Counted from the first letter of the stretch, positions 36,702 to 46,153 are shown. The stretch is DNA of 64,000 nt from Brachybacterium squillarum M-6-3 (GCF_000225825.1 NZ_AGBX01000007.1:558001-622000), one strand, 5' to 3'. Notes: generated from the letters alone by a model not told the origin. Numbers and translations: made by a program.

Positions 36702-37511
36702 TCAGTGCTCGTCGGCGGTGGCCATCTGGATGTAGACGGCGGTCAGCATGGTGAAGATGAAGGCCTGCAGCGCGGCCACGAAGATCTCGAAGCCGTAGAT
36801 GCCGATGGCCAGCGCGCCGGAGAAGGGCGCCAGGGCGATCAGCGCCGAGCCGGAGAACAGCAGCGCCTGGGTCATGCCGATGAAGACGACCATCATGATG
36901 TGGCCGGCGACCATGTTGGCCAGGAGTCGGATGGTCAGGGAGGCCCAGCGGATGAGCACCACCTGCAGCAGCTCGATCGGGATGAGCAGCGCGTAGATGG
37001 GCTTCGGGACCCCGGGGGGCATGGTCTCGTGCTTGAGGTAGCCGCCCAGGCCGTGCTTCTTGATGCCGAAGAACAGGTAGGTCACGAAGGTCCACAGGGC
37101 CAGCAGCAGCGGCATGCCGATGACGGAGGTGCCGGCGAGGTTCAGGCCGGGGATCACGCCGCCGAGGTTCATCGCGAAGATGAAGAAGAACATCGTCACC
37201 AGCATCGGCGCGAAGCGCTTGCCTTCGCGCAGGCCGAGGGTGTTCGCGATGATCGAGGTGTTCACGAATTCGATGAGGATCTCGACGATGCTCTGGATGC
37301 GGCCGGGGACCAGCTTGGAGCGGGAGGCGATCACGCTCATGCCCACCAGCACCACGACCAGGATGATCAGGCGCACCAGCTGGACGCGGTTGAACTCGAA
37401 CCAGGTGCCCTCGAAGAGGATCGCGTCGGGGAAGAACTCGGCGATCGTGGGGACGTGGAAGAAGGAGTCGCCTTCGGCGAGGAGGCTACCGGTGGCGTCG
37501 GAGGTGTTCAG
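36702..37511 (-). CDS. atpB: ATP synthase a subunit (about 269 aa), probable CTG start
   Basis: This is the stator channel subunit of Fo. About six membrane helices are visible, and the essential Arg lies in WASLTIRLLANMVAGH. The protein sequence resembles AtpB from LNTSDATGSLLAEGDSFFHVPTIAEFFP onwards. Upstream in frame there is no ATG, GTG or TTG until about 60 codons of Pro/Arg-rich, non-protein-like sequence up to 37691. CTG 37511 is preceded by GGGAG with 6 nt spacing, so I place the start there. It is followed by atpE after 84 nt. The start is inferred; the gene itself is certain. Confidence 0.9.
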   Translation of the reverse strand: MNTSDATGSLLAEGDSFFHVPTIAEFFPDAILFEGTWFEFNRVQLVRLIILVVVLVGMSVIASRSKLVPGRIQSIVEILIEFVNTSIIANTLGLREGKRFAPMLVTMFFFIFAMNLGGVIPGLNLAGTSVIGMPLLLALWTFVTYLFFGIKKHGLGGYLKHETMPPGVPKPIYALLIPIELLQVVLIRWASLTIRLLANMVAGHIMMVVFIGMTQALLFSGSALIALAPFSGALAIGIYGFEIFVAALQAFIFTMLTAVYIQMATADEH

Positions 37512-37839
37512 CGCGATCTCCCGTGGTCGTCGTGGCGGCGTCCGGGCGTCCGTGCCCGGTGTCGGGGCTGCGAGTCCGCTGGCGCGGGGGCGCTTCGGCT
37601 CGGCCGTCCCGGGCTGAGGGTCCGCCTGGATGGTCGTGCAGTCTCGGTCACGCTGACGACCGGGGTCGTGAGCGCCGCATGGCCGCCCCACCGCGACCGC
37701 GCCCGAGGAGGCGGGCGATGATCTGGCGGTGGCACCGGACCCGGTCGAGACCGTCTCTCACCCCGGGAGGGGGTAGGGAGAGGGAGTCGGCGGGAGCCCG
37801 GTTCAGGCCGCGCGAAGACAGATCGAGCATAACAGAGCA
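37512..37839. other. atpI-atpB intergenic region (328 nt)
   Basis: No gene is seen. On the minus strand a -10-like TATGCT lies at 37826-37831, just after the atpI stop in the most AT-rich spot of the region, which could mark an additional atp promoter with a long leader. The rest is GC-rich without a strong dyad. An open frame continues upstream of atpB through this region, but its composition (PRASGLAAPTPGTDARTPPR) does not look like coding sequence. Confidence 0.35.
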
Positions 37840-38334
37840 TCAGGGCTCGTCGCGCACCTCGGCGACCTCGAGACGGGGCCGTGTGCGCACCATCCCGACG
37901 GCCTCGACCACGGCGGCGACCAGGGCACCCGCGAGCAGGGCCAGACCGAGCCAGGGGCGGGACAGCCACTCGGCGTCCCGGAGCAGCAGCAGCGCGATGA
38001 TCAGCACGAACATCTTCACCATCCAGCTACCCATGAGCACGGTGGCCCAGGCCATCGGCGGCAGGCGGCGGGAGAGCACGGCGCTGCCCAGTGTGGGCAG
38101 GGTCACCACCAGGGCGAGGCCGCTGCCGACCAGGGCGCCCATCAGGGCGCCGTCCCCGCCGAGGGTCGCGGCGAGCACGATCACCACCAGGTCGATCACG
38201 AGGCCGGCGGCGACGGCGACGAGCAGCGCCCGACCCATCATCGCGTCGTTGCGGGAGCGCGCCCGCTGCACGCCGGGGTCGCGGGGGTCGGGGACGGGTG
38301 TCCGCGCGGCGGCAGGGGGGTCAGCGGCGGGCAT
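37840..38334 (-). CDS. AtpI-like membrane protein (164 aa)
   Basis: There are four predicted membrane helices (LLVAVAAGLVIDLVVIVLAA, MGALVGSGLALVVTLPTL, MVKMFVLIIALLLLRDAEWL, WLGLALLAGALVAAVVEAVG). It occupies the atpI position between wecA and atpB. AtpI-type proteins are thought to help c-ring assembly or Mg2+ supply; sequence conservation is poor, so the call relies on topology and synteny. The ATG lies 14 nt inside the end of wecA. Confidence 0.75.
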   Translation of the reverse strand: MPAADPPAAARTPVPDPRDPGVQRARSRNDAMMGRALLVAVAAGLVIDLVVIVLAATLGGDGALMGALVGSGLALVVTLPTLGSAVLSRRLPPMAWATVLMGSWMVKMFVLIIALLLLRDAEWLSRPWLGLALLAGALVAAVVEAVGMVRTRPRLEVAEVRDEP

Positions 38335-39499
38335 CGGCGTCCTCCACGGGGTCGTTGCGGGTCGGGTCGGTCTCGGGGCCCGGCAGGGCGGCCTCGGGCG
38401 GCACCGGGTGGCGGCGCAGCCGGCTCAGCGGGTCCAGGGTGATCAGCAGGGCGAACAGCAGGCCCACCGCCCAGAACACGACCACGGTAGGGGGTTCCGC
38501 CAGCAGCGGCAGCAGCAGGCCCACGCAGACCACGACGGTCCACACGTACATGATCAGCACGGCGGTGCGCTTGGAGTGCCCGAGCCGCAGCAGACGGTGG
38601 TGCAGGTGTGCCTTGTCGGCGTGGAAGGGGCTCTTGCCGGCGCCGATGCGGCGCACCACGGCGAGGGCGAAGTCGAGGAAGGGGATCACCATCACGCCGA
38701 TGGGCAGCAGGATCGGCAGGAACTGGCCGAGGACGTCCGCGCCGGAGAGGCGGGCGGGGTCCACCTGGCCGGTCACGGCGATGGTGCTGGCCGCGAGCAG
38801 CAGGCCCAGCAGCATCGAGCCGGAGTCGCCCATGAAGATGCGGGCCCGGGTGAGGTTGTGCGGCAGGAAACCCAGGCAGGCCCCGATCATCACGGCGGTG
38901 ATGAGGGCGGCCAGGGAGGAGTAGTCCGAGGCGGAGGCGCTGCGGGTGAGCATGTAGGCGTAGGCGAAGAAGGCGCCGCCGCCGATGGCCATCACCCCGG
39001 CGGCCAGGCCGTCCAGTCCGTCCACGAAGTTCACGGCGTTCATGCTGACCACCACGACCAGCACGGTGAGGATCAGCGCGGTGTGGGTGGACAGCAGGGT
39101 GACGCCGTTGATCGGCAGGGAGACCAGCTGCACGCCCTGCCACGCCATCAGCAGCGCGGCCAGCGCCTGCCCCGCGAGCTTGGTCCACCAGTCCAGGTCC
39201 CACTTGTCGTCGGCGGCGCCCAGCAGGCAGACCAGGGCGGCGGCGCCGAGGATCGCCCAGGGCTGGCTGGAGCCCAGATAGAGCGGGTGCAGGAACGGCA
39301 CGGAGGCGGCGATGAGCAGGGCGGCGGCGACCCCGGCGAGCATGGCCACCCCGCCCAGCCGCGGGGTGGCGGCGTCGTGCACGTCGCGCTCGCGGACGGC
39401 GGTCATGGCGCCGTAGCGGCGCGCGAACAAGCGGATCGCGGGGGTGATCAGGTAGGTGACCGCCGCCGAGACCAGGAGGAGGAAGAGGTAGATCCTCAC
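38321..39499 (-). CDS. wecA: WecA-type polyprenyl-phosphate N-acetylglucosamine-1-phosphate transferase (392 aa)
   Basis: It transfers GlcNAc-1-P from UDP-GlcNAc to decaprenyl/undecaprenyl phosphate, the first step of wall polysaccharide or linkage-unit synthesis. It has about 11 membrane helices and the PNPT motifs: the DDKWDLD Mg/lipid loop, NFVDGLDGLAAG, FMGDSGSMLLG, and the histidine motif ADKAHLHHRL, which is typical of WecA/TagO rather than MraY. GTG 39499 overlaps the tsaC stop (GTGA). The rfe/wecA position between tsaC and atpI matches Mycobacterium. Confidence 0.93.
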   Translation of the reverse strand: MRIYLFLLLVSAAVTYLITPAIRLFARRYGAMTAVRERDVHDAATPRLGGVAMLAGVAAALLIAASVPFLHPLYLGSSQPWAILGAAALVCLLGAADDKWDLDWWTKLAGQALAALLMAWQGVQLVSLPINGVTLLSTHTALILTVLVVVVSMNAVNFVDGLDGLAAGVMAIGGGAFFAYAYMLTRSASASDYSSLAALITAVMIGACLGFLPHNLTRARIFMGDSGSMLLGLLLAASTIAVTGQVDPARLSGADVLGQFLPILLPIGVMVIPFLDFALAVVRRIGAGKSPFHADKAHLHHRLLRLGHSKRTAVLIMYVWTVVVCVGLLLPLLAEPPTVVVFWAVGLLFALLITLDPLSRLRRHPVPPEAALPGPETDPTRNDPVEDADARR

Positions 39500-40404
39500 C
39501 CGGGCGTCCGCGGGGACGCGGCGGCGTCGTCCCCGGCGGCGGTCGTGCCGGCGGTCTGCTCGGCGGTGGGCTCGGCCGGCAGGTCCAGCACCCCGGCGGG
39601 GGCGGTGTGCTCGGCGGCGGGGGCCGCGGTCTCCGAGGCGGCCTCGGAGGCCGGCGAGTCGGCGTCGGCCTCAGCACCGTCGGCCGCGTCGTCCGCGGAG
39701 GGCTCCGCACCCTCGGGCGCCTCGGCGGCCACGTCGTCCTCGCCCTCGGCGGGCTCGGGCTCGCGGGCGGTGAAGATGTCGCCGACGGCCTTGATGATCT
39801 GCTCGCGGGTCAGGGTGCCCTCGCGGAGGATCTCGGCCGGCTCGACGGTGGTGTCGATGATGGTGGAGCTGGTGCCGATGCGGGCGGTGCCGCCGTCGAG
39901 ATAGATCTCCACGGCGTCGCCGAGCTGGGTGGCGGCGTCCAGGACGGTCAGGGCCGCGTCCTTGCCGTGGCGGTTGGCGCTGGAGACGGCGAGCGGGCCG
40001 GTGCGGCGCAGCAGCTCCAGGGCGGTCTCGTCGTCGGGCATGCGCAGGGCCACGGTGCCGCGGGTCTCCCCCAGGTCCCAGGTCAGGGAGGGCTGGGCGT
40101 TCAGGATCAGGGTCAGGGCGCCGGGCCAGAACTCCTCGGCGAGACGCTCGGCGTAGTCGGGCACGTCGACCGCGAGGGCGAGCAGCACGGCGTGGTCGCC
40201 GACCAGCACGGGCGGCGGGGTGTCACGGCCGCGGCCCTTGGCCTCGAGCAGCGCGGTGACCGCCGCGGGGGTGAAGGCGTCCGCACCGATGCCGTAGACG
40301 GTGTCGGTGGGCAGGACGATGAGGTCGCCGTCGCGGACGGCCTGCACCGCGGCGGACAGGGCGTCCTCGCGGGTCTCGGGGTTCTGGGTGTCGTGCACGC
40401 TCAC
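39496..40404 (-). CDS. tsaC: L-threonylcarbamoyladenylate synthase (TsaC/Sua5-YciO) with acidic tail (302 aa)
   Basis: It makes threonylcarbamoyl-AMP from Thr, bicarbonate and ATP for the t6A37 modification of tRNA. The core (about residues 15-215) has VLPTDTVYGIGADAF, the KGRGRDTPPPVLVGD loop and SSANRHGKDA, all conserved. The remaining about 90 residues are a low-complexity A/E/D/P tail not needed for the fold. It is not a full Sua5 domain. GTG 40404 overlaps the prmC stop (GTGA). tsaD, the partner enzyme, is at 58765-59817. Confidence 0.93.
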   Translation of the reverse strand: MSVHDTQNPETREDALSAAVQAVRDGDLIVLPTDTVYGIGADAFTPAAVTALLEAKGRGRDTPPPVLVGDHAVLLALAVDVPDYAERLAEEFWPGALTLILNAQPSLTWDLGETRGTVALRMPDDETALELLRRTGPLAVSSANRHGKDAALTVLDAATQLGDAVEIYLDGGTARIGTSSTIIDTTVEPAEILREGTLTREQIIKAVGDIFTAREPEPAEGEDDVAAEAPEGAEPSADDAADGAEADADSPASEAASETAAPAAEHTAPAGVLDLPAEPTAEQTAGTTAAGDDAAASPRTPG

Positions 40405-41351
40405 GGGGTCAGTCTCTCATCCTTGTCCTGCGCAGGCCCGATGGCGCGGCGCACCACCAGGAAGCGGTCGCGGCCGGTGAGGTCGCGGGCCGTGATCGGG
40501 GTCCCGAAGCCGCCGACCTCGGCGGCCAGGGCACGGGTGACCTCCCCCTGCACGTCGGCGTGCTCCATCACCAGCAGCCCACCGGGACGCAGCAGGTGCC
40601 GGGCCCAGCGCAGCACCTGGCGGGGCAGCTCCAGGCCCTCCGCTCCCCCGCCGTACAGGGCGGCGGCGGGGTCGTGCCGGGCCACCTCGGGGTCGCGCGG
40701 GGCGGCGTCCGGGGGCACGTAGGGCGGGTTCGAGAGCACGGCGTCGACACCGGCCGCGGCGGCCAGTCCGGCCAGGGCCGGGTCGGCGTCCCCCGGGGAG
40801 CCGGCGAGGTCGGCGCGCAGCACCCGGCCGCGGCCGTGCCCGGCGGCCTCCAGGTTCTCGGCGGCCAGCTCGACGGCCTCCGGGGAGAGGTCCACGGCGA
40901 GCACCTCCGCCTGCGGCAGCTCGTCCAGCACGGCGGCGGCCAGCGCCCCGCTGCCGGTGCACAGGTCCACGACGCGCCTCGGCGGGGCGTCCTGGTGGGC
41001 GGCCAGCAGGTCCAGGGCCAGCTCGGTCTCGGGGCGGGGCACGAAGACGCCGGGGCGCACCCGCAGCATCAGGCGCCGGAAGGGGGCCTCGCCGAGGATC
41101 AGCTGCAGGGGCTCGCGGGCCTCGCGGCGGGCCAGCAGGGCCTCGAGACGGTCCTCGACGTCGGCGGGCAGGGCGTCGAGCAGGACCAGGGGGCGCTCGG
41201 TGTCCGCGGCGGCGGCGATCAGCGCGCGGGCGTCGACGCTCGGGGAGGGCACCCCGGCGGCGCCGAGCCGGGCGGTGGCCGCGGCGAGGGCCGTGCGCAG
41301 CCAGGCACGGACGTCGTCGCCGCGCATGCCCTCCACCGCCTCGGTGCTCAT
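40401..41351 (-). CDS. prmC: release factor glutamine N5-methyltransferase PrmC (316 aa)
   Basis: It methylates the glutamine of the GGQ motif of release factors. The N-terminal helical domain binds the factor. The Rossmann domain carries [16 protein letters not shown] (SAM motif I) and [10 protein letters not shown] (the N-P-P-Y catalytic motif). Its substrate gene prfA lies immediately upstream with a 4-nt overlap (ATGA), the usual arrangement. Confidence 0.95.
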   Translation of the reverse strand: MSTEAVEGMRGDDVRAWLRTALAAATARLGAAGVPSPSVDARALIAAAADTERPLVLLDALPADVEDRLEALLARREAREPLQLILGEAPFRRLMLRVRPGVFVPRPETELALDLLAAHQDAPPRRVVDLCTGSGALAAAVLDELPQAEVLAVDLSPEAVELAAENLEAAGHGRGRVLRADLAGSPGDADPALAGLAAAAGVDAVLSNPPYVPPDAAPRDPEVARHDPAAALYGGGAEGLELPRQVLRWARHLLRPGGLLVMEHADVQGEVTRALAAEVGGFGTPITARDLTGRDRFLVVRRAIGPAQDKDERLTP

Positions 41352-42472
41352 GCCTGCTGCTCCTGGGCGGCGGCCTCGAGGCGGGCGCTGCGCTCGGCGG
41401 CGCGCGCGGCGGCGACCAGCTCGTCGAGGTCCCCGCCGAGCACCTGCGACAGGGTGTTGGCCTTGAAGCCGGTGCGGTGGTCGGCCACGCGCGATTCGGG
41501 GAAGTTGTAGGTGCGGATCCGCTCGGAGCGGTCCACGGTGCGCACCTGGGAGCGGCGCGCGGCGGAGGCCTGGGCCTCCTGCTCCTGGCGGCGGGCGTCC
41601 AGCAGGCGGGTGCGGAGGATCCGCAGGGCCTGGTCGCGGTTGCGCAGCTGGCTCTTCTCGTCCTGGCAGGAGACGACGATGCCGGTGGGCAGGTGGGTGA
41701 CGCGCACGGCGGAGTCGGTGGTGTTCACGCTCTGGCCGCCGGGACCGCTGGAGCGGAACACGTCGATGCGGAGGTTCGCGGGGGCCATCTCCTCCCCCAG
41801 CAGCTCCTCCTCGTCGGTGGCATCGGCCTCGGGCAGCACCAGCACGCCGACGGCGGAGGTGTGGATGCGTCCGGCGGACTCGGTGACGGGCACGCGCTGC
41901 ACGCGGTGGACCCCGGCCTCGTACTTGAGGTGCGCGTAGACACCTTCCGATGACGTTGTCGGCGTGGCCGATATGGCGAGGGTGGCGTCCTTGATCCCGC
42001 CCAGCTCGGAGTCGGCGGAGGCGAGCAGCTCGGTGCGCCAGCCGCGGCGCTCGGCGTAGGAGCGGTACATGCGCAGCAGCTCGAGGGCGAACAGCGCGGA
42101 CTCCTCGCCGCCGGCGCCGGGGCGGATCTCGAGGATCACGTCGCGGGCGTCATCGGGGTCGCGGGGGGCCAGCAGCTCCTCGAGCTCGACGTCCAGGTCC
42201 TCGGCGCGGGCGGCGAGCTGCTCGGCCTCGGCCGCGAAGTCGGGGTCCTCGGCGCCCAGCTCGCGGGCGGCGGCGGCATCGGCGCGGGCCTGGTCGCGGT
42301 CGTCGGCGACGGAGAGCACCTGGTCCAGCTCGGCGTAGCGGCGGCCGACGCGGCGGGCGCGGGAGGCGTCGTCGTGCAGGGAGGGGTCGGCCATCTGCTG
42401 CTGCAGGGCGGCGTGCTCGGCGCGCAGCGGCGCCAGGCGGTCACCGCCGGTGTCCCCGTGCGCGCTGCTCAT
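41348..42472 (-). CDS. prfA: peptide chain release factor 1 (374 aa)
   Basis: It recognises UAA/UAG and triggers peptidyl-tRNA hydrolysis. The GGQ motif is in [17 protein letters not shown], and the stop-codon reading tripeptide is P-V-T in [18 protein letters not shown], as in RF1 rather than RF2. [16 protein letters not shown] is also diagnostic. There is no programmed frameshift. ATG 42472 follows GGGAGCAGGG. Confidence 0.97.
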   Translation of the reverse strand: MSSAHGDTGGDRLAPLRAEHAALQQQMADPSLHDDASRARRVGRRYAELDQVLSVADDRDQARADAAAARELGAEDPDFAAEAEQLAARAEDLDVELEELLAPRDPDDARDVILEIRPGAGGEESALFALELLRMYRSYAERRGWRTELLASADSELGGIKDATLAISATPTTSSEGVYAHLKYEAGVHRVQRVPVTESAGRIHTSAVGVLVLPEADATDEEELLGEEMAPANLRIDVFRSSGPGGQSVNTTDSAVRVTHLPTGIVVSCQDEKSQLRNRDQALRILRTRLLDARRQEQEAQASAARRSQVRTVDRSERIRTYNFPESRVADHRTGFKANTLSQVLGGDLDELVAAARAAERSARLEAAAQEQQA

Positions 42473-42556
42473 CCCTGCTCCCTATGTTCTGCCCCGTCAG
42501 CCCTGCGCCGGCGGCCCTGCCCCGTCGTGACCGGGCCGTCCCCGGCCGGAGACGAC

Positions 42557-42591
42557 GACGCCGGTGCACGCGGGATGCGTGCACCGGCGTC
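42557..42591 (-). terminator. strong hairpin terminator after rpmE
   Basis: A perfect 15-bp stem, GACGCCGGTGCACGC and GCGTGCACCGGCGTC, with a 5-nt loop lies 12 nt after the rpmE stop and upstream of prfA. It should end the rpmE transcript, implying that prfA has its own promoter or depends on readthrough. Confidence 0.8.
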
Positions 42592-42602
42592 GGAAGCTGG
42601 GC

Positions 42603-42815
42603 TCAGGCCTTCTTCTTGCCGTAGCGGGCCTCGAAGCGGGCGACGCGGCCGCCGGTGTCGAGGATCTTCTGCTTGCCGGTGTAGAAGGGGTGGCACGCGG
42701 AGCAGACCTCGGCACGGATGGTGCCGTCGCTCTTGGTGCTGCGGGTCGTGAACGAGTTGCCACAGGTGCAGGACACCTGGGTCACGACGTACTCGGGATG
42801 AATATCGGCCTTCAT
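42603..42815 (-). CDS. rpmE: 50S ribosomal protein L31, zinc-binding type (70 aa)
   Basis: The start [20 protein letters not shown] is the family opening. The zinc ligands are all present (CTC in the first motif, CSACH in [14 protein letters not shown]), so this is the C+ form rather than the zinc-independent paralogue. A basic C-terminus (ARYGKKKA) follows. ATG 42815 has AAGGAG 7 nt upstream. Confidence 0.98.
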   Translation of the reverse strand: MKADIHPEYVVTQVSCTCGNSFTTRSTKSDGTIRAEVCSACHPFYTGKQKILDTGGRVARFEARYGKKKA

Positions 42816-42981
42816 CGAATCTCTCCTTCGTCCGGGTCGCTGGGTCGGCACCCGGCGGGTGCCGTGAACCAGAACCGAGGGACGATTGTGCCATGCGGCG
42901 ACGCAGGTGGGAAGGGGGAACGGGCCCGGCGCGGTGTCTGCTTGGTCACCCGTCAGGGCCGCCACCGGGCGGGCCCGGGGG

Positions 42982-43968
42982 TCAGGCCGACTGCCGCCGC
43001 AGCAGACCGTACTCGACGCGGCGGCGCGCGGCCGCCGAGCCCGGCGCGATGGTGCCGCCGAACAGGCCCTCGACGAGGTCCAGGGCGTGCCGGGCCACCT
43101 CCTCGCGGTCCACGCCCAGCGTGGTGAGCTCCGGGTGCACCAGGGTGCCCAGGTGCAGGCCGTCCACGCCCACCACGCGGACGTCCTCGGGGACGGCGCG
43201 GCCGGCGCGGCGCAGCTCTTGCAGCACGGCCAGGGCCTGCACGTCGTGGAAGCAGACCAGGGTGCCGGCCTCCCGCGCCGCGGCCTCGGCGAGCTGGCCG
43301 GGCACTCCCCCGGGGCCGGGCGGCACGATCGCCACCTCCCCCAGGCGCGGGGCGAGGACGTCCCGGATCCGCGCGGCGCGGGGGCTCGGATGCTCCGGGG
43401 CACCGGGGGCGCCCTGCCCGTCGAGCATCGCGACCGGGCCGGCCTCGGCCGCCTCCAGGTGGGCGGCGAGCTCGGCGAGGGCGGCGGTGTCGTCGAAGAC
43501 CACGCCGGCGCCGGCGGCGGGGGCGTCGAGCGCGACCAGGGGCATCCGGGCGGGGACGGCCTCCCCGGTGGGGGCGGGCAGGCCGTAGCCGAGCAGCGCG
43601 TCGGCGCGGCGGGCCAGGTCCGCGCCCACCGCGGCGGGATCCGCGGCGCCGCCGGTCTCGGCCACCACCACGTTCCAGCTGCGGGCGGCGGCCTCGCGGA
43701 TCACGGCGCGGGCGATCTCGGGGAAGAAGGCGTTGGCGAGATCGTCGACCAGCAGCCCGAGGGTGGGCGGCTCGGCGCTGACCAGGCCGCGGCCGAAGCG
43801 GGAGGGACGGTAGTGCAGCTCCTCGGCGGCTTCCAGCACGCGCTGCCGGGTGTCCTCGCGGATGCCGGGGAGGTCGTTGATGGCGCGGGAGACGGTCTGC
43901 CGGGAGACCCCGGCGCGGGCGGCCACGTCCACGATGGTGGCGCGTCCGCCTCCGGCGCGTGGACTCAC
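42982..43968 (-). CDS. LacI-family transcriptional regulator (328 aa)
   Basis: The N-terminal helix-turn-helix is canonical ([19 protein letters not shown], then the hinge helix [10 protein letters not shown]). The periplasmic-binding-protein-like effector domain follows ([20 protein letters not shown]...[16 protein letters not shown]...[21 protein letters not shown]). The ligand is probably a sugar or sugar derivative. GTG 43968 overlaps the stop of the fused oxidoreductase gene upstream (GTGA), so both form one operon. A perfect palindrome at 46025-46038 at the operon promoter is the likely operator, giving autoregulation. Confidence 0.93.
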   Translation of the reverse strand: MSPRAGGGRATIVDVAARAGVSRQTVSRAINDLPGIREDTRQRVLEAAEELHYRPSRFGRGLVSAEPPTLGLLVDDLANAFFPEIARAVIREAAARSWNVVVAETGGAADPAAVGADLARRADALLGYGLPAPTGEAVPARMPLVALDAPAAGAGVVFDDTAALAELAAHLEAAEAGPVAMLDGQGAPGAPEHPSPRAARIRDVLAPRLGEVAIVPPGPGGVPGQLAEAAAREAGTLVCFHDVQALAVLQELRRAGRAVPEDVRVVGVDGLHLGTLVHPELTTLGVDREEVARHALDLVEGLFGGTIAPGSAAARRRVEYGLLRRQSA

Positions 43969-45992
43969 GGGCGCTCCCCGCGCAGGTCCAGCCAGGCCAC
44001 CTGCTCGGGGGTGAGCTCCACGCCGAGGCCCTGCATCGAGGAGCGCATCTCGGTGATCGAGCGGGGCCCGAACAGCGGGAAGGTCGGGAAGGGCTGGGCC
44101 AGCACGTAGGCCAGGGCGATGGCTGTGGCGGGCACCCCGTGCTCGGCGGCGAGGGCGCGGGCGCGCTCCAGGCGCTCGAAGTTGCCCTCGCTGTAGTAGC
44201 AGCGCACCAGCTCGGCGTCGGAGCGGTCCTCGGGGTGGGCGCGGCCGGCGAAGAAGCCGCGGGCCTGGGAGGACCAGGGGAAGATCGGCAGCTTCCGCTC
44301 GGCCAGCCAGCGCTGGGAGGCGGGGTCGGTGACCTGCACGCAGCCGGCCCAGGGCACGTCCAGCGCCTCGGCGAGGCCGAAGTGGTTGCTGAGCGCGTCG
44401 ATGCCGTGGCGGCCGTGGGAGGCGGCGTAGTGGCGGGCCTCGTCGATGCGGGGCAGGGTCCAGTTGGAGACGCCGACGGCGCGGATGCGGCCGGCGCGCA
44501 CGTGCTCGTCGAGCACGTCGACGAACTCGCCGACGGGCACCTCGAGGTTGTCGCGGTGGAGCATGTAGAGGTCGGCGTAGTCGGTCTGCTGGCGCTCCAG
44601 GGACTCGTGCAGCTGCCGGGTCAGCGACTCGGGGTCGCAGGACGGGGTGTGCGCGCCCTTGGTGATGACGACGACGTCCTCGCGCACGCCCCGGTTGGCG
44701 ATCCACTGCCCGAGCTGCGCCTCGTGCAGGCCGGCGCCGTAGACGTAGGCGGAGTCGAAGACGGTGCCGCCGGACTCGACGAAGGCGTCGAACAGCGCGG
44801 AGGCGTGGGCGAGGTCGGGCTGGTTGTCGCAGCCCATCACCAGGCGGGACAGCGACTTGTCCACCCCGGGCAGGGTGCCGTAGCGCATGCCCGTGGCGGG
44901 ATCGTGCTCGGCGGCGGGGGCGAGCTCCCCGGCGGGCAGGGCGAGCGGGCGACCGGTGACGGTGGGGATCATCCCGTCCTCGCGCTCGAAGGGGTAGCGC
45001 AGGCCGATCGCGGCGCGCCAGCGGTCCAGGGCGCGGGCCTGGCCGAGGGAGAACTCGAGCGGCAGCTCGGGCACCTCGCCCTGGCCCGCGGCGCGGGCCA
45101 GGGCGTCGGCCTCGGCGGCGTAGGGGCGCGGGGCGGTGAGGTCCTCCTCGACGCGCTGCTGGCCGACGCGCTCGAGCACCAGCAGCTGGCGGTCGCCGAG
45201 GGCCCAGGGGTCCTCGAGGCGGATCACCCCGGCGGATCCGGTGATGACGGCGCTGCGGGGGTCGTCCTGCCGGACGCCGGTGCGCAGGGTCGCGGTGGCG
45301 CCGGAGGGGAAGGTGAGCTGGGCGGTGGCCCATTCGTCCACGCCGGTGGGGCCGAGGGTGCCGGCGCCGCGCACGACGGTGGGATCGGCGGCGAGGGTGC
45401 CGGCGGCGGCCCCGGCGACCAGGCGGGCCAGGGACAGTGGATAGGTGCCGACGTCGAGGATGCCGCCGCCCGCGGTGGCGGGGTCGAAGAGGCGGCCCTC
45501 GCGGCGGCCGGTGTCGAAGGCGAAGGAGGCGTCCACGTGGACCAGCTCGCCGATGGCGCCCTCGGCCACCAGCTCCAGCACCCGGGCGATCTGGGGGTGG
45601 AAGCGGTACATGAAGGCCTCGAGCAGGGTGGAGCCGCTGCGGCGGGCGGCGTCCGCCATGGCCATCGCGGTGCCGTGGTTCGGGGCCAGCGGCTTCTCGC
45701 AGAGCACGTGCTTGCCGGCCCCGAGCGCAGCGATGGTCAGGGCCGCGTGGGCGGTGTGCACGGTGGCGACGTAGACGGCGTCGATGTCCGGTGAGGCCAG
45801 GATCTCCTCGTAGCTGCCGATCACGACGCCCGGATGGTGAAGCTCGTGCTCGTGGGCGAAGGCGCGGGCGCGCTCGGGGTCGCGACTGCCCACCCCGGCG
45901 AGCACGCCGTGCTCGCTGAAGGGCAGCTGTCCGGCGAAGCGGCGGGCGATGGAGCCGGGGCCGAGGACGGCCCAGCGGAAGGGTGCGGACAT
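43965..45992 (-). CDS. fusion of Gfo/Idh/MocA oxidoreductase and aldo/keto reductase (675 aa)
   Basis: Two complete enzymes are joined in one frame. Residues about 1-330 are a Gfo/Idh/MocA dehydrogenase: Rossmann entry [17 protein letters not shown], the catalytic E-K-P in [13 protein letters not shown], and [18 protein letters not shown]. Residues about 370-675 are an aldo/keto reductase with its tetrad visible: Asp and Tyr in [11 protein letters not shown], Lys in [10 protein letters not shown], His in YMLHRDN. Successive NAD(P)-dependent oxidation and reduction of a sugar or inositol derivative is plausible, but no substrate can be named. ATG 45992 has GAGG 5 nt upstream. It is the first gene of the LacI operon. 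Confidence 0.92.
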   Translation of the reverse strand: MSAPFRWAVLGPGSIARRFAGQLPFSEHGVLAGVGSRDPERARAFAHEHELHHPGVVIGSYEEILASPDIDAVYVATVHTAHAALTIAALGAGKHVLCEKPLAPNHGTAMAMADAARRSGSTLLEAFMYRFHPQIARVLELVAEGAIGELVHVDASFAFDTGRREGRLFDPATAGGGILDVGTYPLSLARLVAGAAAGTLAADPTVVRGAGTLGPTGVDEWATAQLTFPSGATATLRTGVRQDDPRSAVITGSAGVIRLEDPWALGDRQLLVLERVGQQRVEEDLTAPRPYAAEADALARAAGQGEVPELPLEFSLGQARALDRWRAAIGLRYPFEREDGMIPTVTGRPLALPAGELAPAAEHDPATGMRYGTLPGVDKSLSRLVMGCDNQPDLAHASALFDAFVESGGTVFDSAYVYGAGLHEAQLGQWIANRGVREDVVVITKGAHTPSCDPESLTRQLHESLERQQTDYADLYMLHRDNLEVPVGEFVDVLDEHVRAGRIRAVGVSNWTLPRIDEARHYAASHGRHGIDALSNHFGLAEALDVPWAGCVQVTDPASQRWLAERKLPIFPWSSQARGFFAGRAHPEDRSDAELVRCYYSEGNFERLERARALAAEHGVPATAIALAYVLAQPFPTFPLFGPRSITEMRSSMQGLGVELTPEQVAWLDLRGERP

Positions 45993-46024
45993 GACGACCT
46001 CGCTGTCGGTGGGGAGCAGATCCA

Positions 46025-46038
46025 CGTGAACGTTCACG
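46025..46038 (-). promoter_or_regulatory. LacI-family operator (perfect 14-bp palindrome)
   Basis: CGTGAACGTTCACG is a perfect palindrome with a central CG, the form bound by LacI/GalR-family dimers. It lies about 9 nt downstream of the predicted -10 and 32 nt before the ATG of the oxidoreductase, where bound repressor would block initiation. The operon encodes a LacI-family protein. Confidence 0.75.
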
Positions 46039-46047
46039 ACCGCTCCG

Positions 46048-46076
46048 ACGCTACACGCTCCCCCGCGCCCCGCCAA
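46048..46076 (-). promoter_or_regulatory. promoter of the oxidoreductase-lacI operon
   Basis: On the minus strand TTGGCG (46071-46076) and TAGCGT (46048-46053) are separated by exactly 17 nt, a good sigma-A-type spacing. The predicted start lies at or just before the palindromic operator. Confidence 0.6.
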
Positions 46077-46101
46077 GCCGTCGGGCGCCCTGACGGACGC
46101 G

Positions 46102-46140
46102 GACGACCCCGAGGTCGCCGGGGGCGTCCTCGGGGTCGTC
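46102..46140 (-). terminator. hairpin terminator after rho
   Basis: A perfect 13-bp stem, GACGACCCCGAGG and CCTCGGGGTCGTC, with a 13-nt loop sits 14 nt after the rho stop. It insulates rho from the islet promoter downstream. Confidence 0.75.
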
Positions 46141-46153
46141 GGGGGCGGGAGGG

